Source: Rickettsia typhi
GTDB lineage: Bacteria; Pseudomonadota; Alphaproteobacteria; Rickettsiales; Rickettsiaceae
Direction of reading: 5' to 3'
Length of the DNA: 23,129 nucleotides
Assembly: GCA_945878545.1 (NCBI GenBank)
Contig: CAMCTQ010000007.1
Location: 1 to 23,129 of the forward strand
Each line of letters starts with the position of its first letter. Positions within the stretch are counted from its first letter, which is position 1. Shown here one piece after another: positions 13,942 through 22,000 of the stretch. The position numbers and the translations under genes were made by a program. A model generated the notes under the pieces. It had not been told where the DNA came from. It ran no database searches and was given only the letters and a program-made list of their open reading frames with translations.

Positions 13942-15705
13942 GTGCAAAATAAAAAAATAATTACTCAATTAATGACGCAGTTTAATTCTTTATTACAAGA
14001 TGTATCAAAGCTTATAAATGAAATAAGTATTGGATGTTATAACTTAGAAATTGATTCTTCTATTAAACAGGAATTGTTTCGTGCAAAAATAATAATGATA
14101 GCTTTAAATAATAGTAAAGATATTCTGTCTTTACTTAGTAAGATTCATCGCCAAGATCTCACCGACTCAGTTAAAACCCACGGAGCTAGATATCTTCAAG
14201 AATATGCAAAATATAAAGAATTGAAAGATGATGCATGTGTATTTGAGAAATCTCTTACTGGAGTTTTAGAAAAATTATCCATAGCAGATAAAAATAAGAT
14301 TACCTTAGAACATTCAGAAACGGATCTTTTAAGCGAGAGGTTTTATAAAATTTTAAGAAAAATTCAAATGTTTTTCGCTAACCAATCTCAAAACAAAGAT
14401 TCCATAGAGTTTGTTCATTCATCATCTATTGTATATAGAATTAAAAATGTAAACTTTAGCGAACAAAATGCCCTAATTGATTTGCTAATGTTTGTAAAGG
14501 AATTATGGAATATTGAATATAAAGTTACCAAATCTGAAGAACTTAATATTGCAGAAAGATTCTATTTAGACCCGACCGATATTTTGCAAATTAATGCTAG
14601 TGAATTTGATGCTGAAGCAATATTTAATATAATAGTTCATGCGCTTACTTCGTCAGAAGATTCTATTCTTATGTGTTTGCAAGATGAGCATCTTTTATCT
14701 TTATATGACATACTTAAAGATTATGAAGGATCTGTCCCTACTGTGCTTGAACTACTGCAAAAAATTTATACAGAAGCTCAGTTTAGGTATAGTTATAATA
14801 GACTAAGTGACACTGGATACCAGTTATTAAGCCGTTTCCAGAGTTTTGATGCTATAAATCATCAGATAGAAAATTTGGAGTTCAACATTCTAGAGGCTTA
14901 TCTGTTTAAAAAATCCAACTTTACTAAGGAAATTTTGTTAAACATTGCAAAACATTCAGACAATATTAGAGCCTTATCTATGAATAAAGATGAGAATTTA
15001 CATAAAATTCTTAATCATATAAATAAGAAATTAAATAATCAATCTAAAGGCGCCGATGGTGGAGTAGCTATGCTTTCTGGTTTAAAAGATAGCTTGAATA
15101 AATTCTTGCCTTCTCATGTAAAAAAGCGTTACTCTGAATTAGATAAATTTAATAACAGTGTTTTGCAAAAAAAATACGGTAGCTTATTCATAAACATAAT
15201 GTCGATCTTTGAAGGAACAGATAATGCAAATAAATTTTTGCAAAATATTCTTACTCAGCGTTTAGCATCAGATTATTACTTACCTCATTTATCAAGCTCT
15301 ATAGATAAGCTAAGACTTCAAGCCCTTAACAGGAAACAAGTAATATCTTTGCTTTCTGAGTTAAATTTTCTAGATATTTTTTCTCCTGGTAATTTTAATA
15401 ATATTACTTCGTTTAATTTTAGAAAAATCAATAAGAGTAATGAGCTACGAACCCCTCTTGAATATGTAAAATTATTGGTAGAAGATATTTGTTTCCATAT
15501 TAATGCTTTTCAACTAGAGACCCTTTATAAATCTGTTGCTTACAATACTGTCTCAACAAAAACCCAAACAATGTTAATGGATTCTATAAGAACTCAGATT
15601 AGGCAGCGTATGACAGTACGTAAACTCTTATATTCAATAATATCTGGCAAAAAGAAAGAATATGATAAGCTAAGACTCTTGAAAAAGATATCTACCGTAT
15701 CTTAA
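13942..15705 (+). CDS. Large all-helical hypothetical protein
   Basis: I do not recognise this 587-aa protein. It is rich in Leu, Ile, Lys, Asn and Ser and reads as nearly continuous amphipathic helices, with no signal peptide, membrane segment or catalytic motif visible. A Gly-rich hinge, KGADGGVAMLSGLKD, near 370-385 separates two helical halves, and the C-terminus is basic. The frame opens with GTG at 13942. AGGA lies one base before it, which is too close for normal use, and an ATG two bases earlier (13940) is in another frame. The next in-frame ATG is at 13972. Base composition matches the neighbours. It could be a lineage-specific secreted or structural protein, but nothing proves this. 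Confidence 0.75.
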   Translation: MQNKKIITQLMTQFNSLLQDVSKLINEISIGCYNLEIDSSIKQELFRAKIIMIALNNSKDILSLLSKIHRQDLTDSVKTHGARYLQEYAKYKELKDDACVFEKSLTGVLEKLSIADKNKITLEHSETDLLSERFYKILRKIQMFFANQSQNKDSIEFVHSSSIVYRIKNVNFSEQNALIDLLMFVKELWNIEYKVTKSEELNIAERFYLDPTDILQINASEFDAEAIFNIIVHALTSSEDSILMCLQDEHLLSLYDILKDYEGSVPTVLELLQKIYTEAQFRYSYNRLSDTGYQLLSRFQSFDAINHQIENLEFNILEAYLFKKSNFTKEILLNIAKHSDNIRALSMNKDENLHKILNHINKKLNNQSKGADGGVAMLSGLKDSLNKFLPSHVKKRYSELDKFNNSVLQKKYGSLFINIMSIFEGTDNANKFLQNILTQRLASDYYLPHLSSSIDKLRLQALNRKQVISLLSELNFLDIFSPGNFNNITSFNFRKINKSNELRTPLEYVKLLVEDICFHINAFQLETLYKSVAYNTVSTKTQTMLMDSIRTQIRQRMTVRKLLYSIISGKKKEYDKLRLLKKISTVS

Positions 15706-15848
15706 TAGAAGGAAATAGGCGTTACACGCAACTTTATACCGTTATGTTTTACTAGGAGGTGAACTCAAGACCTCATAGACAGAAATTACTCAGTTCATAA
15801 ATCCTATGGTGTATTTTACCTTTGCATAGTTTAACCATATGAAGAGAA

Positions 15849-16268
15849 CTAATTTTTGTACTTATCAAGAAGCCAGTCAACAAATCTACTATCAACAGAA
15901 GGTGGATCAGCTTTTAACGCATATTGATATACTTCTTTAATTATCGTAATTAACTTAGTTAAGGGCAAATTTAGCTCTCTTGCAATTATAACATTAATTG
16001 TAGTGCTAGTAGCCTCAGCAAAGGCTATCATTTGTTGATTAGAAAGAGAAGTAATCTCGATCTCCTCTCCATCAATTAGAATTGATTCTAAAGTTACCCC
16101 GAGAGCTTTGGCAATAAGTAGCAAATTATAAGCACTTGGATTCTTAGAATTGCCAGCAATTATGCTATAAACAGTATTTCTATTTAACCCGGTTTCTTTC
16201 TCTATATCTATAGCATTTATTTTTTTATGAGTCATCAACTCACTTATTTTTACCTGTATATTTGTCAT
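15849..16268 (-). CDS. XRE-family helix-turn-helix transcriptional regulator
   Basis: I place the start at the ATG at 16268 (139 aa). The frame stays open up to 16397, but the extra 43 residues do not look like protein, and that upstream ATG lies within a perfect palindrome. The XRE DNA-binding domain spans about 4-60 (KISELMTHKKINAIDIEKET, then GLNRNTVYSIIAGNSKNPSA, then LLLIAKALGVTLESIL). The C-terminal part (80-139) is helical and would dimerise or sense a signal. Such repressors typically guard prophages or integrative elements. The damaged mobile genes around it fit that role, and AT-rich palindromes upstream could be its operators. Confidence 0.85.
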   Translation of the reverse strand: MTNIQVKISELMTHKKINAIDIEKETGLNRNTVYSIIAGNSKNPSAYNLLLIAKALGVTLESILIDGEEIEITSLSNQQMIAFAEATSTTINVIIARELNLPLTKLITIIKEVYQYALKADPPSVDSRFVDWLLDKYKN

Positions 16269-16332
16269 TAAACTATTAGTATTAAAATTAGGTTTTAAAT
16301 TTACCACATTAAATTTAACATTAAATATTTGA

Positions 16333-16346
16333 ATTGTAAATACAAT
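16333..16346. promoter_or_regulatory. Short palindrome, possible XRE operator
   Basis: ATTGTA and TACAAT form perfect 6-base arms around two bases, 65 bases upstream of the XRE start and in its likely promoter region. Size and position fit a dimer-binding operator for the adjacent repressor, possibly autoregulatory. No second copy was noticed in the window. Confidence 0.35.
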
Positions 16347-16373
16347 ATGACAATGCCCCAATATAAGGAATTC

Positions 16374-16417
16374 GTTATAAATAAAGGATTTTTTCAAAAA
16401 AATCCTTTATTTATAAC
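16374..16417. repeat. Perfect 44-base palindrome (21-bp arms, 2-base loop)
   Basis: Positions 16374-16394 and 16397-16417 are exact reverse complements, separated only by CA. The arms begin GTTATAAATAAAGG and end in a run of T at the centre, with a matching run of A on the other side. It lies between the XRE gene and the divergent ORF pair at 16613. A perfect stem of this size can be a bidirectional terminator or a mobile-element end. Confidence 0.9.
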
Positions 16418-16452
16418 ATTATATATGCTACAAATAAAGCGATTCTGCTCAG

Positions 16453-16461
16453 TGATATAAT
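16453..16461 (+). promoter_or_regulatory. Extended -10 promoter element for the 45-aa ORF and replication-protein-like gene
   Basis: TGA followed by a perfect TATAAT (16456-16461) forms an extended -10 element, as upstream of rpoH. No good -35 box is at the normal distance. A transcript starting near 16468 would have a leader of about 145 bases that includes the hairpin at 16541-16582. Confidence 0.4.
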
Positions 16462-16540
16462 GCTAAATAGGATTCTTAGCAACCGTACGGAGAACAAAAA
16501 GAGAAAAAATGTCATGAAAACTTAAGTAGAATAAAAGCAT

Positions 16541-16582
16541 CCAGTGAATATTGAAGAATTGAAGCCCTAACATATTCACTGG
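16541..16582. repeat. 11-bp inverted repeat in the leader of the 45-aa ORF
   Basis: CCAGTGAATAT (16541-16551) and ATATTCACTGG (16572-16582) are perfect complements with a 20-base loop, ending 30 bases before the ATG at 16613. It may be an operator for the divergent XRE protein, an attenuator in the leader, or an iteron-like site for the replication-protein-like product. Apart from this, the palindrome and the extended -10, nothing was seen between 16269 and 16612. Confidence 0.6.
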
Positions 16583-16612
16583 TACAACAATTTGTAAAAC
16601 AAATAGGTACTT

Positions 16613-16750
16613 ATGAAATTACATCATACTAATTCAAAAGGCAATGATAGAATTGCTACGCAAGAAAAAATATATAATATAGGATTAAACCTTAAACCAA
16701 ATAGTGCTGAGCTTGATCTTTTAATAGAAGCTGGGGGTTTTTGCTTATGA
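16613..16750 (+). CDS. 45-aa hypothetical protein translationally coupled to the next gene
   Basis: The reading frame encodes a 45-aa protein beginning MKLHHTNSKGNDRIATQEKI and ending LIEAGGFCL. A TAGG Shine-Dalgarno sequence lies about 5 bases upstream, and its stop overlaps the next ATG as ATGA at 16747-16750. This overlap and the shared hairpin leader suggest a real gene co-translated with the replication-protein-like product. I see no domain. It could instead be the remnant of a longer protein. Confidence 0.55.
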   Translation: MKLHHTNSKGNDRIATQEKIYNIGLNLKPNSAELDLLIEAGGFCL

Positions 16751-17187
16751 AGCCTTTTAACAATCACCATAACAAAGAGTTTTTACCTGGGAATATTATA
16801 CCACATGGGTGGTATAAAAGATTTTGTCTAGATGATGGCAATCCAGATCTTGTTTCCATCACCAATCTTGCTGATATTGTAGCATGGCACCGCAATGGGA
16901 CTAATGATCATTTTGGTGAGCAATCAGCAAAGTTTGACGGCGAATCCTTATATATTTCTTATAAGTACTTTGAGAAAAAATTTGGATTCAAGCAAGACAG
17001 AGCAAGGAGATCCTTTGTTCGCCTTGAAAAACTAGGTGTTTTAAAAAGAACATTCAAAAATGTCGAATTAAAGGATGGGACTTGGGTCAATCGCGCAGTA
17101 ATCACTCTTGATGGAAAGTTTTTTGAGTCATGTTTTAATGATCCTGAAATTGATATTAAAGATGGTGGTGACGGTCAATCTGGCTAG
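16747..17187 (+). CDS. Winged-helix protein similar to the N-terminus of Rickettsiales plasmid/RAGE DnaA-like proteins, probably truncated
   Basis: I take the ATG at 16747 (146 aa), which overlaps the previous stop, not the TTG two codons earlier. The segment IPHGWYKRFCLDDGNPDL (about 17-34) and the later FEKKFGFKQDRARRSFVRLE and KLGVLKRTF resemble, from memory, the helical/winged-helix N-terminal part of DnaA-like replication initiator proteins on Rickettsia plasmids and amplified genetic elements. Those proteins are usually longer, and this one ends in a low-complexity DIKDGGDGQSG tail, so it may be a truncated remnant. Family assignment is moderate. The following 17188-17328 holds nothing recognisable. 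Confidence 0.6.
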   Translation: MKPFNNHHNKEFLPGNIIPHGWYKRFCLDDGNPDLVSITNLADIVAWHRNGTNDHFGEQSAKFDGESLYISYKYFEKKFGFKQDRARRSFVRLEKLGVLKRTFKNVELKDGTWVNRAVITLDGKFFESCFNDPEIDIKDGGDGQSG

Positions 17188-17328
17188 TTGACCCAATAAA
17201 TCCTTACCTCGTGTGCAAGCAACTTACTTTTAGATCAACTAGAGTTTTTTGGGGACAAAGATAACTAACTTAGTTCAGTATTATCACTTTTGTCCTTATA
17301 TAAATATATGTTTTTAAACCAATATTAA

Positions 17329-17680
17329 CTACATAGTTTGTATCGATTTTAGTTTTTCAATTAAATGTTGCAACCCATCTTGTTTGTTAATTAAATTTGT
17401 AAGGTAAGTTTTGCTGCTCAGTAATTTTCTTTATATCAGCACGTATAACTGATGCAAGACTTTTTAATTCCTTAGCCATGCCAGTTCCATGAATTCTTAA
17501 TATATCGTCAAACTGCTCCGCATATTTGTCAAACAACAACTTAACTTGTTCTACATAAGCCCGGTCATCACTTGTCCCAATCATATTTAATTCCATTAAC
17601 ATCAGATTGTCTCCGATAAGGCTTCCTAAAGTTTTAAGCTGAGTGTAGGTTGTCAGCGTTAAAATTAACACTGACAACAC
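17329..17680 (-). pseudogene. Frameshifted hypothetical coiled-coil gene
   Basis: The main frame runs from about 17680 to 17387 (97 aa). It has an N-terminal hydrophobic stretch, SVLILTLTTY, and then helices containing YVEQVKLLFDKYAEQFDDIL and IRADIKKITEQQN, and stops just after LPYKFN. Shifting frame at that point gives YLTNLINKQDGLQHLIEKLK and SIQTM before a stop at 17329, which continues the same helical style, so a one-base shift probably broke the gene. The apparent GTG start at 17680 falls at the edge of a hairpin, so the true start may be one of the internal ATGs or lost. Function is unknown. Confidence 0.5.
17649..17678. repeat. 14-bp near-perfect hairpin at the 5' end of the broken gene
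   Basis: GTTGTCAGCGTTAA (17649-17662) and TTAACACTGACAAC (17665-17678) pair with one mismatch around two bases. It overlaps the first codons of the frameshifted gene and may mark where that gene was cut or joined to other DNA. Confidence 0.6.
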
Positions 17681-17821
17681 TGACCATGGTATTTCTTCAT
17701 TAACATATTTATTTTAATTAAACCAAAAGTTAAATTGAGCATAAGGATTACTAACTTACTTGAAAATGTATTTTATTGAATTTAACGACCGCATTGAAGC
17801 AACCGTGATTTTTTTGCATCA

Positions 17822-17947
17822 TTATCCGTAAGGGAGAGTACCTGTTCTTTGTATCCTTTCTACTTTACCGTTTAAATGAAGAGATAAAGGCCTAATAGGA
17901 CGAAATTTAATTTTTCGTTCCTTTCAATATTCTTGAACCGTATAAGG
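17822..17947 (-). pseudogene. IS481-type transposase (rve integrase core) fragment
   Basis: On the minus strand this 42-codon stretch reads PYTVQEY, a TGA stop, then KERKIKFRPIRPLSLHLN and GKVERIQRTGTLPYG before a stop. The FRPIRP-S-HLNGKVERxQRT block is a hallmark of IS481 and related integrase-core transposases, around the last catalytic Glu of the DDE triad. Both ends are lost and one internal stop is present. It lies 7 bases beyond the 3' end of the ABC exporter gene. The rest of 17681-17953 shows no other gene. Confidence 0.7.
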
Positions 17948-17953
17948 GTTAAA

Positions 17954-19693
17954 CTATATAGATTTCTGATATAGAGCATTATAGATATCAGAAGTTTTTA
18001 GAAGATCTGAATGCCTTCCAGAGCTAGCTAATTTCCCATGGTCTATGATCAAAATATTATCAAAGTCCTGAATAGAAGAAATACGGTGGGCTATTGAAAC
18101 AACTGTCTTACCACGCATAATTCTTTTTATATTATCTAGTATTTCTTTTTCACTTTCGCTATCAAGAGCACTCGTCGCTTCATCAAGAAGTAAAATTTTA
18201 GGTTTGTATAAAAGAGCTCTGGCTAACGCTACCCTTTGCTTCTGCCCACCCGACATTCTAACGCCCTTTTCTCCAATTTCAGTATCAATACCATCTGGTA
18301 GGTGATCTATAAACTTATCTATCCCACACAAATGGATTATCTCCTGAACATCTTCATCTTTGGCATCAGGGTTAGAAAACATAATGTTATATCTTATTGT
18401 ACCAGAAAAAATATCAGGATCTTGAGGGGTGTAAGCAATTATTTTTCGTATATCACAAACATCATAAGAATTTATGTCATTACCAGCAATTTTTAGCTTT
18501 CCAGATTGATGCTGGTAAAAGTTAAGCAATAATTGCATGATAGTACTTTTGCCCGAACCAGATTTCCCTACTATAGCTGTAAATTGATTTTGTTTTATAT
18601 GAAAACTAATATTATCAAGAGCTAGAATATCTGGTCTTGAAGGGTAAGAAAAACTTACATTTTCAAAAGAAATATCATAATTTTGTGGAATATTTTCAAA
18701 CTTCTTGGAATGAACTAGAGCTAAATCTGAGATATGAGGAACTTTGGTCTCTGTTTGTAAGTCAAATACCCTATCAAGAGCAGCAAGTGGACCTTGGATT
18801 TCACTGAATAATTCGGCTATACCACCTGCACTCATACCAACAACCATGGCATAATATATAAATGATATCATCTGACCTGAAGTCATTTTACCACCAATTA
18901 TATCCATGCTGCCTACCCATATTACCATGGTTATGGACCCGGCTATAGCAATAATAGCCAAGGCAAAAAATAAAGATCTTAACTTAAGTCTTTTGCTTGA
19001 ATGCTTGATATATGTAGCTATTTTTTCATTAAATCTCTCTTCTGCATGGCCCTGTTGATTAAAAGAATATAAAGTCCTAATAGCAGAAAAACTTTCTTCT
19101 ATAAAAGATGATAATCCAGACTTCTCTACCATTACTTTTTTAGAAATACTTCGAACATGCTTGCTTAAACGGAGTAGAGGCCCAAGTAAAACTGGCACAC
19201 TAAAAATAACAAGTAAAGATAATTTGGGACTTTGGAAAAACATCAAAATAACGGCCCCAAATAACATAATAGAATTACGAATAAAGAAAGATAAGAAATT
19301 AGTTATTAAAGTGCCAACTAATTCAAGATCAGAACCTAATCTTGAAATTATATCACCAATTTTCAGCTCTTCAAAAGCAGCAATTTCCAGGCGAAGTAAT
19401 TTGCTATAACTATCAGATCTTATTTGAGCAATAATCTTTTCTGTAACTAAATTAATAGAGTAAGAACGGAAGAAACTGCCCACTGCAAATATTCCAATAA
19501 GTAATGAAATAAGGAAAATGGAATTATTGATTGAGCTAAGATTGCCAGCAAGACCATTATCTACTAGATGTCTAAAAACTGTTCCAACACCAAGGAGTGC
19601 AACAGCAACTATAAATAATGAACAAAACACAACTACTAGGTTACTCTTGTAATTTTTGAGGTATCCTAATAGTGTTTTGATATTATCGTTCAT
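17954..19693 (-). CDS. MsbA-type ABC exporter (fused membrane and ATPase domains)
   Basis: This 579-aa half-transporter has six membrane helices in residues 15-290 and an ATP-binding domain from about 340. Walker A is GKSGSGKST (376-384), the Q-loop Gln is Q424, the ABC signature is MSGGQKQR (480-487), Walker B is ILLLDE (500-505) and the switch His is H536. All are intact, so it is likely active as a homodimer. MsbA-like and multidrug exporters look alike, so the substrate (lipid, peptide or drug) is not decided. Its ATG overlaps the cyaY stop by four bases (ATGA), making it the last gene of the map-radC-wecA-dciA-cyaY chain. Confidence 0.93.
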   Translation of the reverse strand: MNDNIKTLLGYLKNYKSNLVVVFCSLFIVAVALLGVGTVFRHLVDNGLAGNLSSINNSIFLISLLIGIFAVGSFFRSYSINLVTEKIIAQIRSDSYSKLLRLEIAAFEELKIGDIISRLGSDLELVGTLITNFLSFFIRNSIMLFGAVILMFFQSPKLSLLVIFSVPVLLGPLLRLSKHVRSISKKVMVEKSGLSSFIEESFSAIRTLYSFNQQGHAEERFNEKIATYIKHSSKRLKLRSLFFALAIIAIAGSITMVIWVGSMDIIGGKMTSGQMISFIYYAMVVGMSAGGIAELFSEIQGPLAALDRVFDLQTETKVPHISDLALVHSKKFENIPQNYDISFENVSFSYPSRPDILALDNISFHIKQNQFTAIVGKSGSGKSTIMQLLLNFYQHQSGKLKIAGNDINSYDVCDIRKIIAYTPQDPDIFSGTIRYNIMFSNPDAKDEDVQEIIHLCGIDKFIDHLPDGIDTEIGEKGVRMSGGQKQRVALARALLYKPKILLLDEATSALDSESEKEILDNIKRIMRGKTVVSIAHRISSIQDFDNILIIDHGKLASSGRHSDLLKTSDIYNALYQKSI

Positions 19694-20001
19694 ACTAAAT
19701 CCTTAATCTCAATTTTTAAGTCATTAGATAAAACCCTAAATAAATCATCGCCTGCTTTTGATTTCCATGCCTTGCCGTCATGTAAAAAATGATAAGGGCC
19801 ACTTATTGGAGAAGAAAGCCAAATCTCTTTTACAGACGATTGCTTATTAATAACGAACACCCCAGCTTGCACAGTAATATTCAATATATCCCCATTTATA
19901 TCAACATCTATATTCCCATAAATATCATTTTCCTCTACTGCTGCTGCAACAAGATTAATTATCCTTGTTACTTCTTTAGCAAAATCTTTATCATTCATCA
20001 T
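19690..20001 (-). CDS. cyaY: Frataxin homologue CyaY
   Basis: This small iron-binding protein modulates iron-sulfur cluster assembly by the IscS/IscU system. The 103-aa length is typical. The acidic first helix (DKDFAKEVTRIINLVAAAVE) is followed by IDVDINGDILNITV, then the frataxin core GVFVINKQSSVKEIWLSSPI with SGPYHF and WKSKAGDDLF. The start directly abuts the stop of the upstream DUF721 gene, with a second ATG as its next codon. Frataxin is found in mitochondria, proteobacteria and Rickettsiales, which fits the organism call. Confidence 0.95.
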   Translation of the reverse strand: MMNDKDFAKEVTRIINLVAAAVEENDIYGNIDVDINGDILNITVQAGVFVINKQSSVKEIWLSSPISGPYHFLHDGKAWKSKAGDDLFRVLSNDLKIEIKDLV

Positions 20002-20310
20002 TTACAGTTTTACAATCGTTCTAATTTTATTTATCGCTTTATAACCCATATATACAGCCATTCGTTCAATGATAATATCTTGTTGAAACGACATTTCCAC
20101 AGATGTACTGGAATTATCAACTTCTACTAGTAAGATATTAACCCTTTGTTTCTTCTCTCTTATAGTACTAATCTTAAATGGTGCTGTGTTATTACTATAT
20201 TTTATTCCAACAATTTTCGACCAATTAAGAATTATTTCTCCAAGTATTGGATGTTTAGTTTTATAAATTTTATAAATAATCTTATTAATATCATTAATTA
20301 TAGGCTTCAT
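20002..20310 (-). CDS. DUF721 (DciA-like) protein
   Basis: This 102-aa basic protein fits the DUF721 family. It has an N-terminal helix, then a W-x-x-IVG segment (ILNWSKIVGIKYSNNTAPFK), and a KH-fold-like core ending LLVEVDNSSTSVEMSFQQDI. DciA proteins are the widespread helicase operators that load DnaB in bacteria lacking DnaC. Its ATG overlaps the stop of the WecA-like gene by four bases, and cyaY follows with no gap. Family membership is fairly firm; the DciA role is inferred. Confidence 0.75.
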   Translation of the reverse strand: MKPIINDINKIIYKIYKTKHPILGEIILNWSKIVGIKYSNNTAPFKISTIREKKQRVNILLVEVDNSSTSVEMSFQQDIIIERMAVYMGYKAINKIRTIVKL

Positions 20311-21311
20311 ATTACCGATCTAATAAGAGTAATTACAACAGTTAGTAACCCAAGAATAATACAAATAATAGGATAAAATAAAGATCCTACTGAAAGCAGC
20401 ATAAGAATTAAATTACATTTAACTATTCTTAAAACAACTGTTCTGTGACTTAAGCCCTTTGCTACGGCTTTCTGAAAAAAATGCTGCAGATGTGGTTGCC
20501 AAACCTTTTCTCCCTTCACTAACCTAATTAATAAAGTCAGTCCACCATCAGCAATATAATACAAAGAAGATATCACACAAGCCGCAAAAAGACGATCACT
20601 CCCAGAAGCAACAGTTAACAAACAAACTCCAATTATGAACCCAAGACCAATACTACCGACATCTCCTATAAAAATACTAGCGGGCTGCCAATTAAACAAG
20701 ATAAACCCACATGACCACCCAAGAATGATACAAGCCACTGTAATTATTGTCCAGACGTTTGGGATAATATCATGCTTAAAAAAACAAAGAATTAATATTG
20801 TTATTGAAAGATGGATAGATTCAGAAACTGTTATCCCATCGATACCATCAAGAAAATTATAAACATTTAAAAATGTTAACAATGCAAAAGATCCAATAAT
20901 CAAATCTATATTTAATGATAATTCGCTGTGTAATATCCTATGTGGATGTATAAGCCACATCACTGCAAGAGCAGAACATAATAGATGAATCAATAATCTA
21001 AATGATATAGGTATTTCTGATACATCATCCCAAAATGAAACTAATGCAATAGGAGCAAATATTGAAATAATATTACCAGAATTATACAAAGCACCTAGGT
21101 ACCAATATTCAAACATTGGCAATAATAAGCAGAATGTTATTACAAATGCAATCCCACCACCTCTAGGAGTAACTTTGGAATGAGCCCTTCTTTGACTTGG
21201 TTTATCAACAATATTAAATTTGGACATCACAATTATCGTGCCTTTCACTAAAAGGATCGATAGCAAAAAGGATACTAAAATCAGCATTGAAAGTGGAAGT
21301 AAATAACTCAT
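20307..21311 (-). CDS. WecA/MraY-family undecaprenyl-phosphate sugar-1-phosphate transferase
   Basis: This polytopic membrane enzyme transfers a sugar-1-phosphate from a UDP-sugar to undecaprenyl phosphate, the first step of a cell-surface polysaccharide. The 334 residues contain about ten helices and the family motifs: RRAHSKVTPRGGG (41-53), FWDDVSE with D95-D96, NFLDGIDG (152-159), FIGDVGS (214-220) and the HLQHFFQ block (274-280). The H-x-x-H block and length place it with WecA/TagO/WbpL-type enzymes, not MraY. It overlaps radC upstream and the DUF721 gene downstream, each by four bases. Confidence 0.9.
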   Translation of the reverse strand: MSYLLPLSMLILVSFLLSILLVKGTIIVMSKFNIVDKPSQRRAHSKVTPRGGGIAFVITFCLLLPMFEYWYLGALYNSGNIISIFAPIALVSFWDDVSEIPISFRLLIHLLCSALAVMWLIHPHRILHSELSLNIDLIIGSFALLTFLNVYNFLDGIDGITVSESIHLSITILILCFFKHDIIPNVWTIITVACIILGWSCGFILFNWQPASIFIGDVGSIGLGFIIGVCLLTVASGSDRLFAACVISSLYYIADGGLTLLIRLVKGEKVWQPHLQHFFQKAVAKGLSHRTVVLRIVKCNLILMLLSVGSLFYPIICIILGLLTVVITLIRSVI

Positions 21312-22000
21312 AATAACATATTCGTCTTAAAACTATAATACTCACCTTTGCCTATAATCACATGGTCATGTACACTTACATTTATAGTCTTACAGGCATT
21401 GACTATCTGCGCGGTTAGATCAATATCAAGATTTGATGGTTTTGCATTACCACTAGGATGATTATGAACTAGAATAATTGCGCTAGCCTCATGAGCTAAA
21501 ACTCTTTTTATTATTTCTCTTGGATAAACAGGTGTTTGATCAATAGTACCTGTTGCCATTATTTCATCTGCTATTAAAGCATTTTTTTTGTTTAGAAATA
21601 AAACACGGAATTGCTCAAGTCGTAAATTGCTCATATTAAATTTCAGATATTCAAGCAAAGCGCCCCATGATCCAATAACATTCTGGTTTATAACTTGACT
21701 TGCCAAAACTCTGTTTATAAGTTCTTTTATAACCTGTAGATTCATGAAGATACTTTGGTTAGTACCCTCAACTTCAGATAAATTTTCCTTGTTTGAATTA
21801 ACAAGATTATTTAAATTACCAAATTTATTCAACAATTCCTTTGCTAGTGGCTTTACATCTTTTCGAGGAATCGACTGGAAAAGCATTAATTCAACCAACT
21901 CATAATCACTAAAACTACTTGGATGATTCTTGAGAAATTTGTCCTTCTGACGCTTTCTATGACCAACATAGTGTGGTGATTTTTCACTTTCTACTTGCAT
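21308..22000 (-). CDS. radC: RadC-family JAB/MPN domain protein
   Basis: The frame is open up to 22078, but I choose the ATG at 22000 (230 aa): it gives the usual RadC N-terminus, HYVGHRKRQKDKFL, and the upstream residues lie within map. An N-terminal helix-hairpin-helix-like region (about 32-85) precedes the metalloprotease-like JAMM core, with E146, H179 and H181 in HNHPSGNAKPSNLD, and D192. Despite its name, RadC's role in DNA repair is doubtful. The start lies inside the end of map (17-base overlap), so translation is probably coupled. Confidence 0.92.
   Translation of the reverse strand: MQVESEKSPHYVGHRKRQKDKFLKNHPSSFSDYELVELMLFQSIPRKDVKPLAKELLNKFGNLNNLVNSNKENLSEVEGTNQSIFMNLQVIKELINRVLASQVINQNVIGSWGALLEYLKFNMSNLRLEQFRVLFLNKKNALIADEIMATGTIDQTPVYPREIIKRVLAHEASAIILVHNHPSGNAKPSNLDIDLTAQIVNACKTINVSVHDHVIIGKGEYYSFKTNMLL

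Noticed and set aside
20635..20862. 75-aa plus-strand open frame, and similar ones at 19789, 20146, 18302 and 19161
   Set aside because: They are antisense to the conserved motifs of the WecA-like, cyaY, DUF721 and ABC genes and carry no recognisable features.
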